The notes: a model not told the origin generated them from the letters alone. A stretch of DNA of 6,497 nucleotides from Desulfocicer vacuolatum DSM 3385 (GCA_945870015.1 CAMBQS010000199.1:1-6497); one strand, 5' to 3'; shown: positions 1-6,357, counted from the stretch's first letter. A program made the numbers and translations.

Positions 1-2
1 GA

Positions 3-1535
3 TCCAGTCAAGATGCTTTTGGTTCCAAAACCGATCAACATATGCTGACGACAAGCGAGATTCTCCTGTCCCAGGGGAAATATCTTGAATCCATCGGGCT
101 GTTGAATGAAATCATCGCCCATTCAACAGACAATGATATTAAATCAAGTGCGCTGTTTCTGATCGCCAATGCCGAAAACATCTATTTGAACAATCAGGAT
201 GCTGCACTGAAAAATTTTATCAAGATCATATATCAGTTCCCGGACTCGGCTGCTGCATCAAAGGCTCTTTTCCAGGTCGGAATTCTGCTGTTTGATAAAC
301 AGGAATATCAAAAAGCAAATGTTGTGTTTTCAAAATACGTTCAGGATTATCCATCCGGTATTCATATAAAGGATGCAGAAATATGGATACAGATTGTCAA
401 ACCATTTCTTTCACAAAAAAGAAAAATCAAACCCGAAATCCAGACAAAACGCCGGCATCCGTTACCTGTATCAAAAGCCACTCCCCGGGTAAGGGTATTG
501 ATTAAACGGGAAATGGATAGGATTGAATTCAGATCACGAAATCAGATCACGGTTACAAATTGTAAAGACCCCAAAAAGATTTACTCGGGCTGGGGTCCGG
601 TTCAATTCACAACCAGAAACGGGATAATGAAATTGAACAACCAGCCATTATCCAAATCAACATACCGCATTACTTCAGAATCCTCTATTTTACACATCAA
701 TAATACACCCTATCGAGGATCTTTCGTCGTCACAACAGAGTCCGGCAATGGCCTCCTCTATGCCATCAACCATGTTGAAATTGAAAACTACCTGTACGGA
801 GTGGTTCCAAAGGAGATGCCGGACAGTTGGGAAGATCATGCGCTGATGGCTCAGGCGGTCGCAGCCAGAACATATGCATTGTATATCCGGGAAAAATGCA
901 ATCATCCATTTTATGATCTGGAAGCAACCACCGCTTCCCAGGTTTATGGGGGAATCCAGAACGAATCAGAACGATCCACAAAAGCGGTCAATCTGACAAG
1001 GGGCCAGGTCATGACCCATGACGGAAGACTCATTATCGCATATTTCCATTCAGACAGCGGCGGACACACAGAGGATCCTTCCAATGTCTGGAGTACGGAA
1101 AGAATTCCCTATCTCAATGGATTCCCGGATCAATTCAGCCAGGAGCAACCGCAACAAACATGGGAATACTTTCTTTCTTACAGGGATGCCATTAAACAAT
1201 TGAATCTATATGGGCTTGGAATTTCCAAACTGGATCGGATAATAGTCAAAAACAGATCCAGATCCGGTCGATTTTCCAAAGTCCTGATCTATTCCAACAA
1301 AGGTGTTTCCGAGCTATCAAGCAATCAGTTCAGAGCCTCCATCGGGGAGACAAGGATCAAGAGTACCCTGTTTCATTTATATCCCAGGCAGGGTGGATTC
1401 CTGTTTAAGGGAAAAGGGTATGGGCATGGCGTTGGTATGAGTCAATGGGGTGCTAGAAGGATGGCCCAGGCAGGATCATCCTACCAAGATATATTGAAAT
1501 TTTATTACAAAGGAATTAAGATCAAAAAATTATGA
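3..1535 (+). CDS. TPR-SpoIID/LytB domain protein, 5'-partial
   Basis: Predicted envelope protein acting on peptidoglycan. The first in-frame ATG is at 42, but the frame stays open to the left edge (13 more codons) and no Shine-Dalgarno precedes that ATG. The true start, and probably a signal peptide, therefore lie outside the window. Numbering from that ATG, residues ~5-120 are helical TPR-like repeats of the YbgF/BamD type (e.g. ALFQVGILLFDKQEYQKA). A basic linker follows (~125-150), then a SpoIID domain (~200-497). SpoIID hallmarks are NYLYGVVPKEMP (E258 aligns with the catalytic Glu of SpoIID lytic transglycosylases), AQAVAARTYAL, YFHSDSGGHTED (H336, H342) and the C-terminal GKGYGHGVGMSQWGA. 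In Bacillus, SpoIID cleaves denuded glycan strands during engulfment; in non-sporulating Gram-negatives the role is poorly defined. It ends 31 nt before a Crp-like gene, so it is likely in one transcript with it. The domain call is firm; enzymatic activity is inferred. Confidence 0.9.
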   Translation, partial: SSQDAFGSKTDQHMLTTSEILLSQGKYLESIGLLNEIIAHSTDNDIKSSALFLIANAENIYLNNQDAALKNFIKIIYQFPDSAAASKALFQVGILLFDKQEYQKANVVFSKYVQDYPSGIHIKDAEIWIQIVKPFLSQKRKIKPEIQTKRRHPLPVSKATPRVRVLIKREMDRIEFRSRNQITVTNCKDPKKIYSGWGPVQFTTRNGIMKLNNQPLSKSTYRITSESSILHINNTPYRGSFVVTTESGNGLLYAINHVEIENYLYGVVPKEMPDSWEDHALMAQAVAARTYALYIREKCNHPFYDLEATTASQVYGGIQNESERSTKAVNLTRGQVMTHDGRLIIAYFHSDSGGHTEDPSNVWSTERIPYLNGFPDQFSQEQPQQTWEYFLSYRDAIKQLNLYGLGISKLDRIIVKNRSRSGRFSKVLIYSNKGVSELSSNQFRASIGETRIKSTLFHLYPRQGGFLFKGKGYGHGVGMSQWGARRMAQAGSSYQDILKFYYKGIKIKKL

Positions 1536-1566
1536 GATCAACCCCGAGACAATCAAGGTAAAAAGC

Positions 1567-2253
1567 ATGGATATCACAACACTCATTAAACAGATCCCGC
1601 TGTTTAAAATGTTAAGTGAAGACACTATCACCGGTCTGTCCGCCTCTTTAAGACGATTGTCTCTCAAACAGGGACAGGCTTTGTTTCATAAGGGGGATGA
1701 GGGTACCGCCCTCTATATTATAAAAAAAGGAACCATTAAAATCGTACTGCCTTCAAAAATCGGTGATGAAATTATCGTTACCATTTTTTCCGCCGGTGAT
1801 TTTTTTGGAGAAATGGCTCTTCTTGATGGAGAGCCGCGATCCGCAGATGCGATTGCAATTGAACCTTCTGAAGTTTTTATATTAAAGAGGAACGATTTTC
1901 TGGTATTTCTCCAATCCAATATCAATGCCATTGAATCCATCCTTTCCTTGTTATCCAAAAGGCTGAGATCAACAGATGAACTGCTTGAAGATACATGCTT
2001 TTTAAACATCTCTGTCCGGTTGGCCAAAAAACTGGCTGAGCTTGCATCCTCCCATGGTCAAAAAGAAGGAGACATTGTTCACATCAATCTCTCTCTTACT
2101 CAAAAAGAACTGGGTGATATGATCGGCGCGACACGGGAAAGTATCAACAAGGAGTTAAAGATTTTGCGTGAAAAAAATATAATCAAACTAAATGAAAATA
2201 AAATTCAAATACTGGATCTTGACAAATTAAAACACAAATATCGGCAATCATAA
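1567..2253 (+). CDS. Crp/Fnr-family transcriptional regulator
   Basis: Cytoplasmic DNA-binding regulator of 228 aa, normal family length. Residues ~10-120 form the cyclic-nucleotide-binding beta-roll. The phosphate-binding cassette FFGEMALLDGEPRSADAIA (79-97) keeps G81, E82, R91 and S92, the counterparts of the cAMP-contacting E72, R82 and S83 of E. coli CRP, so a cyclic-nucleotide ligand is plausible. A dimerisation helix follows (~115-140), then a winged helix-turn-helix (LTQKELGDMIGATRESINKELKIL, in two parts 177-190 and 191-200). The recognition helix retains R190 and E191 (CRP R180, E181), while CRP R185 is K195. There is only one Cys (C144) and no N-terminal Cys cluster, so an FNR-type Fe-S oxygen sensor is unlikely. 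The ATG has AAGG at 1555-1558, 8 nt upstream. Its position between envelope genes suggests it may control them or itself; that is inference. The ligand could instead be something else, as in many Crp/Fnr paralogues. Confidence 0.93.
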   Translation: MDITTLIKQIPLFKMLSEDTITGLSASLRRLSLKQGQALFHKGDEGTALYIIKKGTIKIVLPSKIGDEIIVTIFSAGDFFGEMALLDGEPRSADAIAIEPSEVFILKRNDFLVFLQSNINAIESILSLLSKRLRSTDELLEDTCFLNISVRLAKKLAELASSHGQKEGDIVHINLSLTQKELGDMIGATRESINKELKILREKNIIKLNENKIQILDLDKLKHKYRQS

Positions 2254-2290
2254 AAAAATATCAATCCAGGCGATCCGGTCAAAAACCTGT

Positions 2291-2316
2291 ATTCGAATAT
2301 TCAAAGTCCGAATATC
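2291..2316 (+). promoter_or_regulatory. Candidate operator: nested palindromes before LPP20 gene
   Basis: The 84-nt gap between the Crp-like gene and the LPP20-domain gene contains ATTCGAAT (2291-2298, a perfect palindrome) overlapping GAATATTC (2295-2302, also perfect). It also holds the inverted pair ATATTC (2297-2302) / GAATAT (2310-2315) and the direct repeat CGAATAT (2294-2300, 2309-2315). This symmetry in an AT-rich gap next to a regulator gene could be a protein-binding site. It does not match the classic CRP (TGTGA-N6-TCACA) or FNR (TTGAT-N4-ATCAA) sites, and short AT-rich palindromes arise by chance. Confidence 0.22.
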
Positions 2317-2326
2317 TGATAGAATG

Positions 2327-2333
2327 AAGGAGG
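2327..2333 (+). promoter_or_regulatory. Strong ribosome binding site of LPP20-domain gene
   Basis: AAGGAGG, a near-perfect anti-16S match, ends 4 nt before the ATG at 2338. It fixes the start of the LPP20-domain gene and is by far the best translation signal in the left cluster, suggesting this exported protein is made in larger amounts than its neighbours. Confidence 0.85.
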
Positions 2334-2337
2334 AAAA

Positions 2338-3195
2338 ATGAAATTGTTCAACCTGTACATATTGATTACTGTTCTGTTTTTATTGGTACCGGCAGCCGGA
2401 ATCTGCAAGGAAGAGGGAGAATTGCTGGAAAACGTCGGGAATGGTTCGATCAATTGGACCAGCGGTATCATACGGGCAATAGGGGTTGGGGCCCCGCCTG
2501 AAAATTATTATGGAAAACCAGAAGCACGCCCCATGGCGCTGCGGGCAGCGAAAATGGATGCGTATAGAAACATTCTTGAAGTTATTCAAGGCGTTCGAAT
2601 CCAATCCAGCACAACAGTCAAAAATTTTATGATGGCGGATGATTCCATCAGTGCACAAGTAAGTGGTATGGTCAGGGGCGCACAGGTTGCAAAACAGGAA
2701 TACATGAGCGATGGAACGGTTGAGGTCACACTGGAAATGAACCTCAATGGTGGCTTTGCGCAACTGGTATTGCCTGAAGATATTAAGCAGGTGGAACCGA
2801 TTCAAAGCAGCACTGCATCTTCCTCCACGCAATCAAATCAAAAAAATGCCGCCGTAACTTATACAGGGCTCGTAGTGGATGCCAGGGGATTGGATGCCAA
2901 ACCGGCCATGAGTCCACGGGTTCTGGATGAAAATGGGCAGGAAGTTTATGGTGCAGCCTTTGTAAGTCGTGAATATGCTGTCCAGCAGGGGATGAGCGGC
3001 TACTCGAAAAATATAGATGCGGCAACAGAGAATCAACGCGTCACTGAAACCCCGCTGATTGTCAAAGCGATTAAAACAGAGGGCCCGGGCAAGACAGACT
3101 TTGTCATAAACAATACCGAAGCCTCCAATTTGCGAGGCGCTCCCGAAAACCTCTCCTTTTTGAAACAATGCAGAGTGATTATTGTTGTGGACTGA
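2338..3195 (+). CDS. Exported LPP20-domain protein
   Basis: Predicted periplasmic or outer-membrane-associated protein of 285 aa. Residues 1-23 are a signal peptide (hydrophobic core LYILITVLFLLVPAAG). A Cys at 23 is preceded by A-G-I, which is not a proper lipobox because -1 should be small, so signal peptidase I cleavage near AAG seems likelier than lipidation. Residues ~42-145 match the LPP20/FlgT-N-like fold: IRAIGVGAPP, an Ala-rich helix ARPMALRAAKMDAYRNILE, STTVKNF, VSGMVRGAQV, and a strand-rich end DGTVEVTLEMNL. A Ser/Gln-rich linker (~152-170) leads to a second domain (~173-285) beginning TYTGLVVDARGL and ending QCRVIIVVD, whose function I do not recognise. LPP20 is a surface lipoprotein in Helicobacter, and FlgT supports flagellar motors, but no flagellar genes are near. 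The downstream FecR-domain gene begins 3 nt after the stop, indicating an operon and probable translational coupling. The family call is good; the role is unknown. Confidence 0.82.
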   Translation: MKLFNLYILITVLFLLVPAAGICKEEGELLENVGNGSINWTSGIIRAIGVGAPPENYYGKPEARPMALRAAKMDAYRNILEVIQGVRIQSSTTVKNFMMADDSISAQVSGMVRGAQVAKQEYMSDGTVEVTLEMNLNGGFAQLVLPEDIKQVEPIQSSTASSSTQSNQKNAAVTYTGLVVDARGLDAKPAMSPRVLDENGQEVYGAAFVSREYAVQQGMSGYSKNIDAATENQRVTETPLIVKAIKTEGPGKTDFVINNTEASNLRGAPENLSFLKQCRVIIVVD

Positions 3196-3198
3196 CCA

Positions 3199-4020
3199 AT
3201 GAGCCAATCAATGAATCAAAAAAACAAGATGAACTATATTTTATTTTTTTTCCTGTTGATTCCTTTTTCTCTTTTCTCCCCCTCTGAATCCGGAATCGCA
3301 AAAGAAGATGATACCATCCCCATTGGCATGGATGATGGAAATGCAGAGATCACCCTCTTGCAGGGAGAAGCCTATCTTACCCGGAAAGGGATCAGGAAAG
3401 AAAGTTCTCTGAAAATTCATAATCTCTTAGGACAGGGGGATACAATACAAACCAGCGAAAACTCACGGATTGAGATCCGGCTGCCGGATAACAGCTATAT
3501 CCGGTTTGGAGAGAAAACCCAATTCATCCTTGAATCCGCATCTTTGAATCCCCAAAAAACAGTTCGAGACATCAGCGTAAAAATTTTTTTCGGCAGGGTA
3601 TGGGCAAAAGCATCCAAACTGTTCGCAGGGAGAGGCCGGTTTGCCATTTCAACCCGGACAGCCGTCGCCGGTGTCCGGGGAACTGTTTACAGGATGAATG
3701 TAAATGAAGACAGCTCTGCAGTTGTAAAGGTATACTATGGCGAAGTCCTGGTCAGCAGCACCGGAAAATCAACACAACAGGAAAGCGGCCCCCAAAAGAT
3801 GCAAGGGCCCAAGCCTGTATCCGGGCCTCATCCAATACCAGGCCCCCATGCTGTATCACTGAAAGAATGGACCCATATTGTCAGCTCCATGCAGCAGATT
3901 ATCATCAAACCGGATGGGACTGCGTCCAAACCTTTCCGTTTCTCGCCTGAAGCGGATGAAGATGAGTGGGTTCAATGGAACAAAAGAAGGGATGAAAAAA
4001 TCAAGGAGATGGATGAGTAA
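3199..4020 (+). CDS. Exported FecR-domain protein
   Basis: Protein of 273 aa with an N-terminal signal peptide: basic/polar n-region (1-13), hydrophobic core ILFFFLLIPFSLFS (14-27), likely cleavage after SGIA (34). Residues ~48-190 carry a FecR domain: GEAYLTRKG, a glycine turn LGQGDTIQT, RIEIRLPDNSYIRF, GRVWAKA, and the hallmark STRTAVAGVRGTVYRM followed by VVKVYYGEVLVSS. Classical FecR proteins are membrane-spanning anti-sigma regulators with a cytoplasmic N-terminal domain. That domain is absent here and no sigma factor gene is adjacent, so this is an exported stand-alone FecR module rather than a sigma regulator. A tandem GP hexapeptide linker (197-220) precedes a charged tail rich in Glu, Asp and Lys. 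No Shine-Dalgarno precedes the ATG at 3199 or the in-frame ATGs at 3211 and 3229. With a 3-nt gap from the upstream stop, translation is probably coupled; a start at 3229 would still leave a usable signal peptide. Confidence 0.85.
   Translation: MSQSMNQKNKMNYILFFFLLIPFSLFSPSESGIAKEDDTIPIGMDDGNAEITLLQGEAYLTRKGIRKESSLKIHNLLGQGDTIQTSENSRIEIRLPDNSYIRFGEKTQFILESASLNPQKTVRDISVKIFFGRVWAKASKLFAGRGRFAISTRTAVAGVRGTVYRMNVNEDSSAVVKVYYGEVLVSSTGKSTQQESGPQKMQGPKPVSGPHPIPGPHAVSLKEWTHIVSSMQQIIIKPDGTASKPFRFSPEADEDEWVQWNKRRDEKIKEMDE
3787..3858 (+). repeat. Four-unit 18-bp tandem repeat coding GP hexapeptides
   Basis: Four head-to-tail 18-bp units (3787-3804, 3805-3822, 3823-3840, 3841-3858), each opening with GGCCCC or GGGCC[CT], encode GPQKMQ, GPKPVS, GPHPIP and GPHAVS. 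The units are diverged at DNA level but exactly in phase, so length changes would keep the reading frame. They form a proline/glycine-rich linker between the FecR fold and the charged C-terminal tail. Confidence 0.8.
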
Positions 4021-4077
4021 AATAAAAAACAATTGTGCCGCGGGATAAGATAGCGTTTTCCTTATCCCGCATCACAA
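4019..4077 (-). terminator. Intrinsic terminator of metK, between convergent genes
   Basis: A perfect 10-bp stem, GCGGGATAAG (4040-4049) with CTTATCCCGC (4061-4070), has an 11-nt loop. It is extended, after a 2x2 mismatch, by TTGTG (4033-4037) pairing with CACAA (4073-4077). Read on the minus strand, the stem is followed at once by TTGTTTTTTATTTTA (4032 down to 4018), the classic U-tract. It begins 22 nt after the metK stop. On the plus strand no T-tract follows, so for the FecR-domain gene, whose stop is only 12 nt before it, the hairpin would serve mainly as a 3'-end stabiliser or weak terminator. Confidence 0.82.
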
Positions 4078-4099
4078 AAATAATATGCCACCGTTAATA

Positions 4100-5269
4100 C
4101 TATAACCCTGCTTTATCCCTCAGGATATCCACTTTGTCCGTCCGCTCCCAGGTAAATCCCGGTTCATTTCTTCCAAAATGGCCATATGCGGATGTTGCTC
4201 GATAAATTGGCCTTAACAGATCAAGGGTTTCTATGATCGCAGCCGGTCTCAGATCAAAAACTTCATGGACAAGTGCGACAATTTTCTCTTGTGGAATCTT
4301 GTTTGTGCCCATGGTATTGACAAGTACGGAAACCGGCTGGGCAACACCAATTGCATAGGCAACCTGAATCTCGCATTTATCCGCCAGGCCAGCCGCAACA
4401 ATATTCTTTGCAATATAACGCCCCATGTAGGAAGCGCTTCGATCCACCTTGGACGGATCTTTTCCGGAAAAACACCCGCCACCATGGCTGCCCTGGCCTC
4501 CATAGGTGTCAACAATTATTTTACGACCGGTAAGACCGCAATCCCCCATGGGGCCACCCACAACAAATTTACCGGTAGGATTGATAAAATAACGGGTATC
4601 ACCATCCGTCATATGAGCCGGGATCACTTTCTTGATCACCTCTTCAATGATTGCTTCTTTCAGATCTTCATAGTTGGTATCGGGTTTGTGCTGAGCGGAA
4701 AGAACAACCGTATCTACACGCTTGGGTGTACCATTATGATATTCAATCGTAACCTGGGATTTTCCGTCCGGACGCAAAAAATCAAGGGAATTGTTCTTCC
4801 GAACCGTTGCCAGCCGTTTGGTCAATTTATGGGCAAGCATGATCGGCATCGGCATCATCTCCTCGGTTTCATTGGATGCAAATCCAAACATTAATCCCTG
4901 ATCACCGGCGCCCTGCTCCTTGTAAAGCCCCTTCCCGACATCTACTCCCTGAGCAATATCCGGAGACTGTTTGTCGATACTTGTAATCACGGAACAAGTC
5001 TGCCAGTCAAAACCCATCTGGGATGAAGAATACCCGATTTCCCGAATCGTATCCCTGACAATCTGGGGCATATGCACATAACAATCGGTTGTAATTTCAC
5101 CGGCAATAAAAGCAATACCCGTTGTAACCAAGGTCTCGCATGCAACACGGCAATTTTTGTCCTGAGCCATAATTGCATCAAGGATTGCATCTGAAATCGC
5201 ATCCGCAACCTTATCCGGATGTCCTTCGGTTACAGACTCTGACGTAAAAAAATATTTCTCTTTGCTCAT
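4100..5269 (-). CDS. metK: S-adenosylmethionine synthetase (methionine adenosyltransferase)
   Basis: Cytosolic enzyme making S-adenosylmethionine from ATP and methionine with release of phosphate and pyrophosphate; it supplies methyl groups and is usually essential. At 389 aa it has the full bacterial length (E. coli 384). Visible motifs in order: TSESVTEGHPDKVADAISD (9-27) with active-site H17 and Mg-binding D19, the signature GAGDQGLMFGFA (120-131), FVVGGPMGDCGLTGRKIIVD (235-254), and the phosphate-binding loop GGGCFSGKDPSKVDRS (263-278) with K270, D271 and K274. All expected catalytic residues are present, with no frameshift. The start is fixed by AAGGAG at 5275-5280, 5 nt upstream. panC lies 132 nt upstream on the same strand, and the terminator at 4019-4077 ends the transcript. 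I see no SAM-riboswitch-like structure in the short AT-rich leader. Confidence 0.98.
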   Translation of the reverse strand: MSKEKYFFTSESVTEGHPDKVADAISDAILDAIMAQDKNCRVACETLVTTGIAFIAGEITTDCYVHMPQIVRDTIREIGYSSSQMGFDWQTCSVITSIDKQSPDIAQGVDVGKGLYKEQGAGDQGLMFGFASNETEEMMPMPIMLAHKLTKRLATVRKNNSLDFLRPDGKSQVTIEYHNGTPKRVDTVVLSAQHKPDTNYEDLKEAIIEEVIKKVIPAHMTDGDTRYFINPTGKFVVGGPMGDCGLTGRKIIVDTYGGQGSHGGGCFSGKDPSKVDRSASYMGRYIAKNIVAAGLADKCEIQVAYAIGVAQPVSVLVNTMGTNKIPQEKIVALVHEVFDLRPAAIIETLDLLRPIYRATSAYGHFGRNEPGFTWERTDKVDILRDKAGL

Positions 5270-5329
5270 GGTTACTCCTTTATTTTATTCAAGTTTCCTT
5301 GTTTGTTAAAAATAATTTCTTTTGCATTT

Positions 5330-5366
5330 AAAAAATTATGAAATCATTCAAACCAATCTGTTTCAT
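5330..5366 (-). terminator. Weak terminator-like hairpin between panC and metK
   Basis: On the minus strand ATGAAA (5366-5361) can pair with TTTCAT (5343-5338) across a 17-nt loop, followed 2 nt later by six Ts (5335-5330). The stem is short and mostly A-T, so it would be a poor terminator; it may allow partial read-through from panC into metK. The rest of the 132-nt gap is very AT-rich. No convincing sigma-70 -35/-10 pair for metK stands out, although one must exist if the two genes are transcribed separately. Confidence 0.25.
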
Positions 5367-5401
5367 GGTATGTATTTCCATTTTTTCTTAAGATGGTATT
5401 A

Positions 5402-6247
5402 TTATGGCGAAAGGATCATGTTGTCAATAAGTCTTGTTTTCCCAACTTTGACAGCCAGTGCCATCAGCACCGGCCCATTAATATGGTTAATGTCATCCAG
5501 GGTTTCGGGATCACAAATCGAGATATAATCGATTTGCGTTTCTTCATGGCGATGGATAAAAACCGTCATCTCATTGATAATATAGGTACTGTTTTTTTCT
5601 CCCTGTTCAACCATCTTCTTTGACTGTTGCAGGGCTTTGCAGAGACAAAGAGCTGTTTTCCTCTGTTCCGGAGATAAATAGGTATTTCGGGAGCTCATTG
5701 CAAGTCCGTCCGCTTCCCGGACAATCGCACCGCCTTCAATCTGAATGTCAAAGTCAAGGTCTCGTGCCATCTGACGGATGATGGCCAGTTGCTGGAAATC
5801 TTTTTCACCAAAAATGGCCACATGCGGCTTCACAATATTGAAAAGCTTGGTAACCACGAGTGCAACACCTTGAAAATGGGAAGGTCTTGAAAGTCCGCAA
5901 AGGTGTTTCGGCAATTTAATGAGTTCTATTCCGGTCTGAAAATTTTTGCCGAAAAGCGCCTCTCTATCCGGTGTAAAAACCGCATCCACCCCTTCCTTTT
6001 CCGCCAACTGAAGATCTTTTTCCAAATCCCTTGGATAGAGGTCATAATCTTCACCCGGGCCAAACTGCGTCGGGTTCACAAAAATGCTCAAGACCAGATC
6101 ATCGCAAGATACGCGCCCTTTTCTGAGCAATGAGCAATGACCATCATGCAGGAACCCCATGGTGGGAACAAAGGCAATTTTTTTATTCCGATTCCTTATC
6201 GATTCAGATCTTGCCTGCATCTCCTTGACGGTTCTAACAATTTTAAT
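5402..6247 (-). CDS. panC: Pantothenate synthetase (pantoate-beta-alanine ligase), probable ATT start
   Basis: Cytosolic ligase joining D-pantoate and beta-alanine with ATP, via a pantoyl-adenylate, to make pantothenate for coenzyme A. Motifs (numbered from 6247): FVPTMGFLHDGH (26-37) with the nucleotidyltransferase HxGH signature H34-H37, FVNPTQF (56-62), CGLSRPSHFQGV (118-129), FGEKDFQQL (146-154) and ADGLAMSSRN (179-188). The first in-frame ATG is at 6220 (272 aa), but the upstream codons read I-K-I-V-R-T-V-K-E, matching the usual PanC N-terminus with ATT where ATG is expected. Starting at 6247 gives 281 aa and puts HxGH at the same residue numbers as E. coli PanC, as I recall that sequence. 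An in-frame TGA at 6265-6263 bars a start further upstream, and there is no ATG, GTG or TTG between it and 6220. RPSHF replaces the commoner RPGHF. No panB or panD is visible in the window. Product is certain; the start is inferred. Confidence 0.95.
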   Translation of the reverse strand: MKIVRTVKEMQARSESIRNRNKKIAFVPTMGFLHDGHCSLLRKGRVSCDDLVLSIFVNPTQFGPGEDYDLYPRDLEKDLQLAEKEGVDAVFTPDREALFGKNFQTGIELIKLPKHLCGLSRPSHFQGVALVVTKLFNIVKPHVAIFGEKDFQQLAIIRQMARDLDFDIQIEGGAIVREADGLAMSSRNTYLSPEQRKTALCLCKALQQSKKMVEQGEKNSTYIINEMTVFIHRHEETQIDYISICDPETLDDINHINGPVLMALAVKVGKTRLIDNMILSP

Positions 6248-6253
6248 AATCGT

Positions 6254-6260
6254 CTCCTCC
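6254..6260 (-). promoter_or_regulatory. Shine-Dalgarno of panC pointing to an ATT start
   Basis: Minus-strand GGAGGAG sits 6 nt before ATT at 6247 and 3 nt before ATT at 6250. It is 33 nt from the ATG at 6220, too far to serve it. The AAGGAG directly abutting that ATG (6226-6221) has zero spacing and encodes conserved residues K-E, so it is unlikely to be a working site. This spacing decides the start in favour of ATT. Confidence 0.7.
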
Positions 6261-6328
6261 GGTCATCATTGGTTTGAATACTGCTTTGCCTTTTTTTAAA
6301 ATACATTGAAAAATATCCAATTTTTGCG

Positions 6329-6357
6329 ACAGTAAAACAATCATGTAAAAAAGTCAA
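6329..6357 (-). promoter_or_regulatory. Candidate sigma-70 promoter for panC
   Basis: Minus strand: -35 TTGACT (6357-6352, 5 of 6 consensus bases), exactly 17 nt, then -10 TACTGT (6334-6329, keeps the key T1, A2 and T6). Transcription would begin near 6322, giving a leader of about 75 nt to the predicted ATT start. The -35 is good and the -10 is only fair. Confidence 0.42.

Noticed and set aside
690..1203. Short open frames on both strands inside the SpoIID gene
   Set aside because: All overlap the SpoIID catalytic domain in other frames, have no start signals and encode nothing recognisable.
2320..2325. TAGAAT as a -10 box before the LPP20-domain gene
   Set aside because: Transcription would start inside the ribosome binding site, and there is no -35 element at the right distance.
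2380..3207. Several minus-strand open frames of 80-150 codons opposite the LPP20-domain gene
   Set aside because: They are antisense to a gene with a signal peptide, strong ribosome binding site and recognisable domain; no family features are visible in them.
4265..4894. Plus-strand open frame of 209 codons antisense to metK
   Set aside because: It lies wholly within the highly conserved metK gene on the opposite strand, has no ribosome binding site, and its translation shows no recognisable domain. It is a shadow of metK codon usage.
5270..5401. Possible SAM riboswitch in the metK leader
   Set aside because: The gap is 132 nt, very AT-rich, and contains no stable multi-helix fold or conserved SAM-I/SAM-II core that I can recognise; only a weak A-T hairpin is present. 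A covariance-model search would settle it.
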